Shown here: positions 34,254 through 41,832 of the stretch, piece after piece
How positions within the stretch are numbered: the first letter of the stretch is position 1
How the letters are laid out: each line of letters begins with the position of its first letter
Assembly: GCA_030625885.1 (NCBI GenBank)
Contig: DAOUPZ010000022.1
Span: 1 to 64,000 of the forward strand
Direction of reading: 5' to 3'
DNA from: Clostridia bacterium
GTDB taxonomy: Bacteria > Bacillota > DAOUPZ01
Length of the DNA stretch: 64,000 nt
Position numbers and translations under genes: made by a program
Notes under the pieces: model-generated
Told to the model about the DNA's origin: nothing
The model's database searches: none
Seen by the model: only the letters and a program-made list of their open reading frames with translations

Positions 34254-35315
34254 TTATATTTCTCGTCTAAAAACACATACATTTCCCTCTTGTGAATAAC
34301 ATTTAGCACAAGATACGCATTTCGATTTCGTATTGTCACCCTTTTCCCATCTATTGATCAGATTGGGTTCTCTTAAAAAAGGTCTCGACATCGAGAAAAA
34401 GTTAATTTTTGTTGAATTTAATATGCTATCCATAACATCCAAACTTCTATTAATACCTACTAATACTACAGGAATATGAGTCATTTCCGCAATTTCTGAT
34501 GCATAATCTTTATAGATACATTCCTCTTTACAATTAGTGGTCCAAATTCTTCCTCCGCCACTTATTTCTAGTGCATCTATCCCTTTGTCTGCCAAAGATT
34601 TACATACGTATTTGCATTCTTCAAATGTACCTTCTCCATCAACAAAATCAGAAGAATTTATTTTTAGCATGACCGGATAATCATTTCCTACTTCTGCTCT
34701 TACCCGATCATAAACTTCAAGTGTTAATCTTCCCCTATTTTCTACACTTCCCCCATACTCATCATTTCTTCTATTATAATATGGACTTAGAGTTTGAGAT
34801 AAAAAATATCCATGTGCCGCATGAATTTGTACGCCATCAAAACCAGCTTTTTTAGCCCTTAATGCCGCATCAGCAAAAGCTTTTTTTAACACTGCTATTT
34901 CTTCTTTTGACATTTCTTTAGGCATAACCCCAGTCATTTTATGTTTAACGGCTGACATCCCCCAAATTACTCTTTCCCCTACATTATATTTAGCTTGAGA
35001 ACCACCGTAAACGATTTGAAGTATCATTTTGGCACCATATTCATGAACTTTTTCTGTAAGCGCTTTATATTCATCTATAAATGAATCATTATATATACCG
35101 ATCATTCCGGCATTTGGTTTTTCTTCTTCTAATACATAACAAAAACTACTTATTATAAGTCCTACGCCGCCTTTTGCTAAATCTTCATAAACTTTGAAAA
35201 GCTTATGGGTAATATGCCCATTTTCATCAGCCATGTTTTCCCATGTAGCTGAACGGATAAATCTGTTCTTCACTTCCATGTTTCCTATTTTCGCTTTTTC
35301 AAATAAATTTTTCAC
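34254..35315 (-). CDS. NADH:flavin oxidoreductase (Old Yellow Enzyme family)
   Basis: 353 residues from GTG 35315 (SD AAGGGAGA seven bases away). The TIM barrel shows KNRFIRSATWE, the HAAHGY catalytic motif, SPYYNRRNDEYGGSVENRGR and the FMN-binding end (SMSRPFLREPNLI). The C-terminus has CVSCAKCYSQEGNVC, the Fe-S cysteine pattern of 2,4-dienoyl-CoA reductase-like enzymes, but the extra FAD/NADH domains of those are absent. Likely reduces an activated C=C bond; substrate unknown. A TTG at 35348 would add 11 residues. Confidence 0.88.
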   Translation of the reverse strand: MKNLFEKAKIGNMEVKNRFIRSATWENMADENGHITHKLFKVYEDLAKGGVGLIISSFCYVLEEEKPNAGMIGIYNDSFIDEYKALTEKVHEYGAKMILQIVYGGSQAKYNVGERVIWGMSAVKHKMTGVMPKEMSKEEIAVLKKAFADAALRAKKAGFDGVQIHAAHGYFLSQTLSPYYNRRNDEYGGSVENRGRLTLEVYDRVRAEVGNDYPVMLKINSSDFVDGEGTFEECKYVCKSLADKGIDALEISGGGRIWTTNCKEECIYKDYASEIAEMTHIPVVLVGINRSLDVMDSILNSTKINFFSMSRPFLREPNLINRWEKGDNTKSKCVSCAKCYSQEGNVCVFRREI

Positions 35316-35593
35316 CAGATCATCTCCCTTGTCATATTTGTTCTGCAAAATATTTTATTAAACAGCCATTATTCCCACCAGTATTTACACAAAATTTGCA
35401 ATCCATATCTCTCTGAAATAAATCAATTGCTTACATTACTAATTCTTTTAATCTGGCGCCTTTCCTTCATTGGTTACAGGAATCTCCCGAAAACAACTTT
35501 TCCAGTTCACCAAGAGAAAATTTTCCTTTTTTCAATGTTTTGCTAAAAATAATTATAACATGATTATGTGTCATGTGCCTGTAAAACAAAAAT

Positions 35594-35668
35594 GCGTTGA
35601 ATAAGCATGAACCATGCTCATTCAACGCAGCAAAAATATAATTACACCAACCGTCCCCGTGATATTCC
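35594..35668. repeat. REP2 element, copy 3
   Basis: GCGTTGAATAAGCATG / CATGCTCATTCAACGC stem (35594-35629), tail with CCAACCGTCCCCGTGATAT. The tail encodes the end of the DUF1361 protein. Confidence 0.75.
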
Positions 35669-36349
35669 ATACAACGCCAGATAAACAAGGAGTAAAAACC
35701 CGCCGAACAGTGCGGAAAAAGCCAGCGATTGCAGATGTATATTCCCCAGAACACTCCGCAGCAAAGACAATGGATTAAAGAGAATATCCCAGCTGTTCCA
35801 CCTTATAAACCGCCCCAAATAGATACCAAAGCCGCTTAAAAACGAAACGCCGGTCACCAACCCCCAGCTCCATAATCGGTTATACTGCATTGCTATGAGC
35901 TGCTGCATCGTATAAAGAGAAACAAACCCCAGCAAAAAACCTAACCAGGAAAACAAGGCAATCATGATAAAATCATACCAGATTATGAAATTTTCATTCA
36001 TCACAGCGCCCTGATAAAGTTCAACCGCAAAATACGGTTTTACGCTCAAATGGATAAAATCCGTGATAATATACGGGGCATTGGGATAGAAAAACAGCCA
36101 AATCCCCCCCAGCAGCCAGAGGCTGACTTTACGAGAGCCGCCCTGCCGGTGGCACATACGCTGGGCAGTAACTGCGATACCATAAGGCACCCAAGCCAAA
36201 AACAAATTCCAGATTAAAAAAGCATAACGGATATGACCGCTGTAAAGCACCCGGATGGCTACCATCATACCGCCAAACAGCGAAATGAGAAAGAATATGG
36301 CGGTCAGGAGCACATCGGGTTTGTGAATGAGCATTTTTTTATTCAGCAC
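35642..36349 (-). CDS. DUF1361 membrane protein
   Basis: 235 residues with about seven hydrophobic segments and the DUF1361 signature (FLAWVPYGIAV, GGIWLFFYPNAPYIITDFIHL, WYDFIMIALFSWLGFLLG, RFIRWNSWDIL). Function unknown. The last residues (GISRGRLV) come from a REP2 tail, so the native C-terminus has probably been replaced. Confidence 0.87.
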   Translation of the reverse strand: MLNKKMLIHKPDVLLTAIFFLISLFGGMMVAIRVLYSGHIRYAFLIWNLFLAWVPYGIAVTAQRMCHRQGGSRKVSLWLLGGIWLFFYPNAPYIITDFIHLSVKPYFAVELYQGAVMNENFIIWYDFIMIALFSWLGFLLGFVSLYTMQQLIAMQYNRLWSWGLVTGVSFLSGFGIYLGRFIRWNSWDILFNPLSLLRSVLGNIHLQSLAFSALFGGFLLLVYLALYGISRGRLV

Positions 36350-36509
36350 CTTTTAACCTCCTATCAACATTTCTTCAATATATATAACCCTGCAAACGCC
36401 ATTTTTATTACATTATTCCTTACGCATATTAGTATTATACTGCCTGCTCTCCGATCTAACTAACGTTTTGACTCATTTTTAGTTCTTTTCACCTTAAAGT
36501 CACCCAGCT
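36350..36509. other. Gap without gene before the second DUF1659 leader
   Basis: Upstream region of the DUF1361 gene on the minus strand and of the M15 unit on the plus strand; AT-rich, nothing else recognised. Confidence 0.4.
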
Positions 36510-36636
36510 TCCTTCCATTGCCATACCACTTCACCCTAAACCCCGCCCACTTGCCCTAAGGTCTGCATTTCTCATACCCGCAGCAAACCTGTAAACTAAG
36601 CTTGTAAGATCAATTCAACACAAAAGGGGGGTGAAC
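36510..36636 (+). repeat. Duplicated DUF1659 leader, copy 2 (gene lost)
   Basis: Nearly the same sequence as 30655-30779 up to GGGGGGTGAA. Exactly there the DUF1659 start codon is replaced by CTCGTACCTC, which occurs inside REP3 copy 1. A deletion between leader and REP3 explains the junction. Confidence 0.8.
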
Positions 36637-36701
36637 TCGTACCTCTTATTAATTCATAATTCACAATTCATAATTAAATGACTAAAGATCTTTTATCTTT
36701 T

Positions 36702-36752
36702 CCTACCTGCTACCTGCTACAAGTGACCGAAGGGAACGTCCTACCTGCTATC
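36702..36752. repeat. CAGGTAG-type repeat, copy 4 (inverted)
   Basis: Nearly identical to 31166-31216, again just before an SD (GAAAGGAG). Confidence 0.7.
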
Positions 36753-36777
36753 CCTTCTACGAAAGGAGATGTATGTT

Positions 36778-37140
36778 GTGCTTAACAATTTCCAACTCAG
36801 TGAAAACTTCAACTTGCGTGAATTTGAATGCCATTGCTGCGGGATGGTGAAAGTAGAACCCCTGCTGGTCGAGAGGCTGCAGAAGCTGCGGGATGCCATC
36901 GGCCGACCGCTCCATATCACCAGCGGTTTTCGCTGTCCAGCCCATAATGATGCGGTAGGCGGTGCATCACTCAGCCAACACCTTTACGGTAAAGCAGCGG
37001 ATATTTCCATATCCAACCTTCCGCTCACACCCGTGCAGCTGGCTCAAATTGCGGAAGCTGTCGGTTTTGACGGAATCGGCATTTACCCCAACTTTGTCCA
37101 TATCGATATTAGAGGACGGAAAGCGAGGTGGTCAAAATAG
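36778..37140 (+). CDS. Peptidase M15-type (zinc D-Ala-D-Ala carboxypeptidase-like)
   Basis: 120 residues from GTG 36778, nine bases after GAAAGGAG. Motifs: SENFNLREFECHCCG at the N-terminus, TSGFRCPAHNDAVGG, SQHLYGKAADIS (zinc ligands H and D) and HIDIRG. This is the single-domain M15_3 type found in endolysins and spore-former genomes; it would cleave peptidoglycan stem peptides. No signal peptide seen. It occupies the position that DUF2922 has in the parallel module at 31243. Overlaps the yvrJ-like gene. Confidence 0.85.
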   Translation: MLNNFQLSENFNLREFECHCCGMVKVEPLLVERLQKLRDAIGRPLHITSGFRCPAHNDAVGGASLSQHLYGKAADISISNLPLTPVQLAQIAEAVGFDGIGIYPNFVHIDIRGRKARWSK

Positions 37141-37283
37141 AAGACATGCTCAGTCAAATTGCTAACTTTGGTTTTCCCATTGTCGTGTGCGTTTACCTTT
37201 TGGTACGCATTGAAGGCAAACTGGATCAACTCACAGGCAGCATTCACGAACTGGCCAATGTGATTACAAGGTTAGAAAACTAA
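37128..37283 (+). CDS. YvrJ family small membrane protein
   Basis: 51 residues from GTG 37128, or 45 from ATG 37146. The sequence MLSQIANFGFPIVVCVYLLV then RIEGKLDQLTGSIHELA matches the YvrJ family: one membrane helix plus a short coiled segment. YvrJ genes usually stand near DUF1659/DUF2922 genes, supporting the view that this is the second copy of that module. It resembles holins in size; function unknown. An REP3 copy follows at once. Confidence 0.78.
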   Translation: MVKIEDMLSQIANFGFPIVVCVYLLVRIEGKLDQLTGSIHELANVITRLEN

Positions 37284-37332
37284 AACAACGGGGACACGTC
37301 ACTGATATCTTGTGAAATGTCCCCGTTGTTTT
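37282..37332. repeat. REP3 element, copy 3
   Basis: Near perfect outer stem AAAACAACGGGGACA / TGTCCCCGTTGTTTT. It follows the yvrJ-like stop and can terminate in both directions. Confidence 0.8.
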
Positions 37333-37369
37333 AGTTATTTCTCTCCCTCACTTCACCATCCACAAAAAA

Positions 37370-37402
37370 TGCGTTGAATAAGAATACGCTCATTCAACGC
37401 AC
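37370..37402. repeat. REP2 element, copy 4
   Basis: ATGCGTTGAATAAG / CTCATTCAACGCA stem; the usual ACCGTCCCC tail has decayed. Confidence 0.7.
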
Positions 37403-37423
37403 GTTATTTATATCACTAAGCTG

Positions 37424-39385
37424 TTAATTATCTCCTTTATTCACTTCAATCTCCAAACCTTCCACATACTTCCGGTTCATGAGTTTTCGCTTCTTCCGAT
37501 TCTCTTTGCTTTCAAACAGGATATCGAAATCGTAATCTTCCGGGTACAATTCTTCTGCTGGGATATGCAGCGATAACCGCTTTTTGTTGATCTTAAACTT
37601 CTTCTTCATCACCATGACGCCGACTTCCCCTTTGCCATTTTCAACTTCATACACAATCCCGTTGCGTTCCATGGTGCTGATATAGACACTGTCCCCGATT
37701 TTAAATGAGGGTTTATGATCCTGACTGGCCGATTTTTGCTGCGCCTTTTGTTTGCTTTGCAATGTCCGTACCTGTGCCTCATGTACTGCAACTTCCGGTT
37801 GATCGTCTGGAGATGGACTCGCTTGCTGGATTTCCAATTCATCATACGATTTCTTCTCCCCATACGTCATTTCATGCGCCCTTTCAATCACATCCCGCCG
37901 CATACCCAATTTCAGGGCAATAAACAATGCGTTGCTCTGCCCAGCACGGCCGATGATGAGCTGATACAACGGCTTGAGCGTTTCCAAATCAAACGCCATA
38001 CAGCCATTCTCAAAGCCTGCCTGCGCTGAGGCAAAATCTTTTATCTCACTGTAGTGGGTACTGGCAAGCAGTGTTGCCCCTTTACGGTAGAGTTCTTCCA
38101 AAACCGCCAGTGCAATCCCTTTTCCTTCCGCTGGATCGGTCCCGGCACCCAATTCATCCAGAATAACCAGCGTGTAAGGATCGGCACACTCAATGATTCG
38201 GATAATATTTTTGATGTGGGCTGAAAAGGTGCTCAACGACTGCTCAATGCTCTGCCCATCACCGATATCCACTAAAATATCGGCGAATATGGCAAACCCG
38301 CTGCCGGATGCAACCGGAACGTGTAAGCCGGATTGCACCATCATCGTCAGCAGTCCTACCGTCTTTAAGGCCACCGTTTTCCCTCCCGTATTCGGCCCTG
38401 TGATCACCAAGCTTCTGTAATCCCTGCCGATCACAAAGTCCAGGGGCACAGCAACCGACCCCAAAAGCGGATGCCTGCCCTGTTTGATGTTAATCACGTT
38501 CTCTTCGTTTATCTTGACGCTGCACCCACCGATCATCCTGCTGTATTTTGCTTTCGCAAATAGGAAATCGTACTGCACCGTCACCTCCACGTTAATCTTA
38601 ATTTCGCGTTCATGATCTTCAACCAACACCGTCAGGGTGGATAATATTTTGTATACCTCTTTTTCTTCCTCAATCCTTAATAAATTGAGTTCATCATGAA
38701 TCTTTTTGACTTCCACCGGTTCAATAAATACGGTCGAGCCGCTGCCAGATGCGTCCAGAATATTACCGGTAAACTGCTTTTTATATTCGCTTTTAATGGG
38801 CAATACATACCTGCCGCCGCGCACGCTGATGACACTATCCTGCAAACAGCGGCGATAGCGCTCACTTTTTAAAATACTTTGGAGCTTATCTTTAATCCTG
38901 GTTTCCAATATGCGGATTCTTTTACGGGTTTTAGCCAGGGCGGGTGTGGCCTGATCATGAATGACCCCATTGTATATACAAGCCTCTATCTCATCCGCTG
39001 CTAAGCAAAGTTCATCAATGGACAGCGCATAGCTGCTGACCATTGGGGCAGCAATTCCTTTATCTGCCATAAACCGTTTCAGTTTTTGCCCTTCCCGTAA
39101 AAACCCGGCCAAACTCATCAGTTCTCGGGGCTGCAAAACAATGTCCTTGCCCAGTTTATCCAGCAGTTCTTCGATTCCTTTTAAACTGTGGATCGGCACA
39201 CTGGAATTGATATCGAGAATACGGACTGCCTCGGTCGTTTCTAAAAGCCAGTGTTCGATTTGTTTACGATCCACTACAGGCATCAACCGGCTGATTTGCC
39301 CTTTTCCCTGCTCAGAAAGTGCATACTGGCTGAGCATTTCTTTGATCTTATCATATTCTAATAATTTGACAGCATTTTCATTCAT
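37424..39385 (-). CDS. MutS2-like ATPase lacking Smr domain
   Basis: 653 residues. MutS core and clamp region, then the ATPase: Walker A TGPNTGGKT, DIGDGQSIEQSLSTFSAH, Walker B LVILDELGAGTD, and STHYSEIK. After a charged linker (about 540-575) comes a KOW-like part (KIGDSVYISTMERNGIVYEV) but the chain ends where MutS2 proteins of about 780 residues carry the Smr nuclease domain. MutS2 acts on collided ribosomes or recombination intermediates; a form without Smr would bind but not cleave. AGGAGG precedes the start. Confidence 0.87.
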   Translation of the reverse strand: MNENAVKLLEYDKIKEMLSQYALSEQGKGQISRLMPVVDRKQIEHWLLETTEAVRILDINSSVPIHSLKGIEELLDKLGKDIVLQPRELMSLAGFLREGQKLKRFMADKGIAAPMVSSYALSIDELCLAADEIEACIYNGVIHDQATPALAKTRKRIRILETRIKDKLQSILKSERYRRCLQDSVISVRGGRYVLPIKSEYKKQFTGNILDASGSGSTVFIEPVEVKKIHDELNLLRIEEEKEVYKILSTLTVLVEDHEREIKINVEVTVQYDFLFAKAKYSRMIGGCSVKINEENVINIKQGRHPLLGSVAVPLDFVIGRDYRSLVITGPNTGGKTVALKTVGLLTMMVQSGLHVPVASGSGFAIFADILVDIGDGQSIEQSLSTFSAHIKNIIRIIECADPYTLVILDELGAGTDPAEGKGIALAVLEELYRKGATLLASTHYSEIKDFASAQAGFENGCMAFDLETLKPLYQLIIGRAGQSNALFIALKLGMRRDVIERAHEMTYGEKKSYDELEIQQASPSPDDQPEVAVHEAQVRTLQSKQKAQQKSASQDHKPSFKIGDSVYISTMERNGIVYEVENGKGEVGVMVMKKKFKINKKRLSLHIPAEELYPEDYDFDILFESKENRKKRKLMNRKYVEGLEIEVNKGDN

Positions 39386-39480
39386 CGTACATCCTCCTTA
39401 GTTTATGAGGAACGATCGTTCTCTTCGTTCACTGAAAGAGGAAAGACCGCTCCCTTTGGTCGCTGAAAGAAAAAGAAACT

Positions 39481-39517
39481 AAAAAAAGCGGATTGTGAAC
39501 ACAAATTCACAACCCGC
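39481..39517 (-). terminator. Intrinsic terminator upstream of mutS2-like gene
   Basis: GCGGGTTGTGAA / TTCACAATCCGC then T7 on the minus strand. It lies between the 6S-like RNA and the mutS2-like gene as a second barrier to readthrough. Confidence 0.8.
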
Positions 39518-39578
39518 CTGTTAAGCACAAAAAAATATAGAATGATCCCCTTAAAAACCCAAACGGCAAAAAGGGTAT

Positions 39579-39773
39579 AAAAAAACCGTGCAAAGCACGG
39601 CCTGACATTCAAACGATTCAAAGGCTGCGATCCGTGTTCTTATCCATTAGAGTCCAAATAGCATAACAAAACAAACCTGTGAAAACACAAGTTCAAAAAA
39701 CATTTAGGCTCCTTATGCAGTTCCTTAGATTTGAACACTCGCAGACATCAACATTCCCCTTTAACCTTCTTTT
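39579..39773 (-). ncRNA. ssrS: Probable 6S RNA
   Basis: A 195-nt transcript is delimited by a good promoter (TTGATT at 39803-39808, 17-bp spacer, TATACT at 39780-39785) and a terminator CCGTGC-TTT-GCACGG-T7 (39579-39600). It folds as a long rod: CTGCGA-GTGTTC (39733-39744) pairs with GAACAC-GGA-TCGCAG (39625-39639), a second stem GAGCCTAAAT / ATTTGGACTC lies inside, and AACTTGTG-TTTT-CACAGGTT caps it. Large central bubble, length and the GTTC/GAACA closing stem fit 6S RNA, which mimics an open promoter and binds sigma-A RNA polymerase. Another structured RNA cannot be excluded. Confidence 0.68.
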
Positions 39774-39779
39774 GCTATT

Positions 39780-39808
39780 AGTATAACGCACCTCATTTAA
39801 GAAATCAA
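39780..39808 (-). promoter_or_regulatory. Sigma-A promoter of the 6S-like RNA
   Basis: TTGATT, 17 bases, TATACT on the minus strand; start of transcription expected near 39773. Confidence 0.75.
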
Positions 39809-39812
39809 GTGT

Positions 39813-39843
39813 AAGCAAGTCGAGAACCATCCCTCACTTGCTT
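39813..39843. repeat. REP1 hairpin, copy 10
   Basis: AAGCAAGTCGAGAACCATCC then CTCACTTGCTT; again touches a TAA stop codon (39843-39845). The only REP1 copy right of the BREX island. Confidence 0.75.
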
Positions 39844-40181
39844 TATTCAGAAGACAATCGCAACGCAGCGGTAATCTTCAAAAAGGAAATCAGTATGTCT
39901 TTTTCTGCATCATCCACATTCGGGAAGTTCTGCAGAAACACACCGTAATTGCCACTCAATCCTATTTGCTCCGATTCGCAAAATGATTCCTGACCTGCTC
40001 CTGTGATATACGACAAGCGCTTACCAAACTGCTGGAAAAACCATATTTTCGTGCCGGGATAATAGGCGACAACAGATTGCGCGGCCATGTTCAACGCTTC
40101 AACACCGTCTTTAGCACACAAAACAACTTGCAGGCTGTTTTCAAGCCATGCGTTGAACGCCTGTTGCTTACATGTATACAT
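39843..40181 (-). CDS. Hypothetical protein translationally coupled to HydG-like gene
   Basis: 112 residues from the ATG at 40181, which overlaps the end of the HydG-like gene by 14 bases. Mixed alpha/beta, mostly soluble (QVVLCAKDGVEALNMAAQSV, GTKIWFFQQFGKRLSYITGAG). No family recognised. The coupling suggests a partner or regulator of the radical SAM enzyme, possibly ligand-sensing by its GAF-like composition, but this is a guess. Confidence 0.65.
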   Translation of the reverse strand: MYTCKQQAFNAWLENSLQVVLCAKDGVEALNMAAQSVVAYYPGTKIWFFQQFGKRLSYITGAGQESFCESEQIGLSGNYGVFLQNFPNVDDAEKDILISFLKITAALRLSSE

Positions 40182-41586
40182 CTCGCTGCCCGTCCTCAAT
40201 GAGTTGCAGTTTTTGTTCCAACAATAATCCCTTATCTGGATATTTGGCCTTATAACCGTTCAGCTCCTTCGAAAGCACTTTTTCCCCAGCTTCCCTTGTC
40301 GCATCAGATGCATAATCCAGCAGATATTCCTTAAACGTCAGCATGGCATTGGGCATACAGAATCGGTGCACATGCCCCGGTTTTGCCAAGGACATAAAAT
40401 GATCGCCAGTCCGACCTGCCCTGTATCCTGCCGTACAAAAAGACGTGACATAGCCAAAATCACATACCTTGCGAATCACTTCATCCAATGAGCGCATATC
40501 ACCCAATTGAAACTGTTCTTTCTCGGGAATGTAACCCTTTTCCGCTTCTTTATAACCGCCGATTCCAATTCTAGACCCGGCATCAATCTGGGAAATACCG
40601 ATGGGAATGATTTCATCCCGTATCTCCGGCCTTTCCCGGGCGGTCAGAATCATACCCGTGTAAGGAACAGACAAACGGATAATGGCAATCAGCTTTTTAA
40701 AATCCGCATCGGAAACAAAATGATCGGAATTATGGGTAAACGGTGTATTCAAAGCCGGCTCCAAACGCGGGAATGAAATCGTATGCGGTCCAATACCGCC
40801 AAATGTCTCTTCAAAGTGGATGGTGTGATATAAAAGGCCCATCACTTCAAAACGCCAGTCATACAAGCCAAAAAGAACGCCGATGCCCACATCATCAATA
40901 CCCGCTTGAAGTGCCCGATCCAATCCGTAGAGGCGGTATTGGTAATCACTTTTCAGATCTCCTTTAGGATGAAGGTTAGCATAGGTCTCATGATGATACG
41001 TTTCCTGAAATATTTGATAGGTACCAATCCCCACGTCATGCAGCTTTTTATAATCTTCAACTTCCATGGGCGCATAATTGATATTGGCTCTTCTTATTTC
41101 GCCCCGGCCGGTTTTGGTTTCATAGACTGTACGCAATACATCAGAGATATAGTCGGCATTGTAATCGGGATGTTCACCAAACACGAGAATGGTCCGTTTA
41201 TGACCTGCCCGTTCCATGGCCTCCACTTCACCGATTAATTCTTCTTTTGTTAACGTTTGACGTACAATTTCCTTATTGTCTCTTCTAAAACCACAGTATT
41301 TACAATTGTTAACACATTTGTTTCCGGCATAAAGCGGCGCAAAAAATACGATACGGTTTCCGTAAACATCTTGCTTGATCTTTGCGGCAGCCTCATACAT
41401 CTCTTCCAGCAAATCCGGATCGCTTACATTCAACAGCTTTGCCGTTTCCTCGGGCTCCAAGCGATTCTTTGCCTTGGACTTTGCGATAATTTCCCGTATT
41501 TCCCGAGGGTCTGGATTGTGCCCTTTTTCAATCAAATCCCATATTTTTGCATCATCAATAAAATCCTTTTTAATCCGCTCACTCAT
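40168..41586 (-). CDS. hydG: HydG-like radical SAM tyrosine lyase
   Basis: 472 residues with the radical SAM motif CVNNCKYC (C91, C95, C98), ThiH/HydG core (GEHPDYN, NINYAPM, YQIFQETYHHETY, SFPRLEPALNTP) and the HydG C-terminal extension. HydG cleaves tyrosine to CO and cyanide for the [FeFe]-hydrogenase H-cluster. The C-terminal cluster motif CX2CX22C is incomplete: C384 and C410 are present but position 387 is Gly (CTAGYR). No hydE, hydF or hydrogenase gene is in the window. ATG 41586 has AAAGGAGG eight bases upstream, buried in a hairpin; see the leader entries. Confidence 0.83.
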   Translation of the reverse strand: MSERIKKDFIDDAKIWDLIEKGHNPDPREIREIIAKSKAKNRLEPEETAKLLNVSDPDLLEEMYEAAAKIKQDVYGNRIVFFAPLYAGNKCVNNCKYCGFRRDNKEIVRQTLTKEELIGEVEAMERAGHKRTILVFGEHPDYNADYISDVLRTVYETKTGRGEIRRANINYAPMEVEDYKKLHDVGIGTYQIFQETYHHETYANLHPKGDLKSDYQYRLYGLDRALQAGIDDVGIGVLFGLYDWRFEVMGLLYHTIHFEETFGGIGPHTISFPRLEPALNTPFTHNSDHFVSDADFKKLIAIIRLSVPYTGMILTARERPEIRDEIIPIGISQIDAGSRIGIGGYKEAEKGYIPEKEQFQLGDMRSLDEVIRKVCDFGYVTSFCTAGYRAGRTGDHFMSLAKPGHVHRFCMPNAMLTFKEYLLDYASDATREAGEKVLSKELNGYKAKYPDKGLLLEQKLQLIEDGQRDVYM

Positions 41587-41593
41587 CAAAAAA

Positions 41594-41645
41594 ACCTCCT
41601 TTGAAAGTATGAATTATTGTCATTAGATCCATACTTCAAGGAGGT
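41594..41645 (-). promoter_or_regulatory. SD-sequestering hairpin in hydG leader
   Basis: Arms 41645-41630 (ACCTCCTTGAAGTATG) and 41611-41594 (CATACTTTCAAAGGAGGT) pair over 16 bp with two single-base bulges around an 18-nt loop. The 3' arm contains the whole SD of hydG. Translation is therefore blocked unless the stem is opened. Confidence 0.75.
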
Positions 41646-41668
41646 AAATCATCAACGTATAATGTCAT
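41636..41668 (-). CDS. Candidate leader peptide MTLYVDDLPP
   Basis: A 10-codon ORF with SD GAGGGGGTGG ahead of the ATG. Its last two codons (CCT CCT) and stop TGA form the 5' arm of the hairpin that hides the hydG SD. A ribosome reading or stalling at Pro-Pro-stop would open the stem, the same geometry as erm/cat translational attenuators. Confidence 0.55.
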   Translation of the reverse strand: MTLYVDDLPP

Positions 41669-41832
41669 TTTCGTCCACCCCCTCAACCTCAGTCAAAACC
41701 TCGGTCTTAGTTAAGTCATAACCTCAAAGTCAGCCTTCGCCTTCTCCTCGGTTTAATATGGTATTAATATAGTATTCAATGACAATTGTAATATTCCTTC
41801 AAACATTTTATTGAAATATAAACTTTGACAGC

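Noticed and set aside
39403-39621. 72-aa minus-strand ORF upstream of the mutS2-like gene
   Set aside because: It runs through the 6S-like RNA end and two terminator hairpins and has no SD.
40168-41586. Annotation as ThiH (2-iminoacetate synthase)
   Set aside because: The chain is about 100 residues longer than ThiH and keeps the HydG C-terminal block (GRTGDHFM, KPG, FCMPNA); no thiamine genes nearby.
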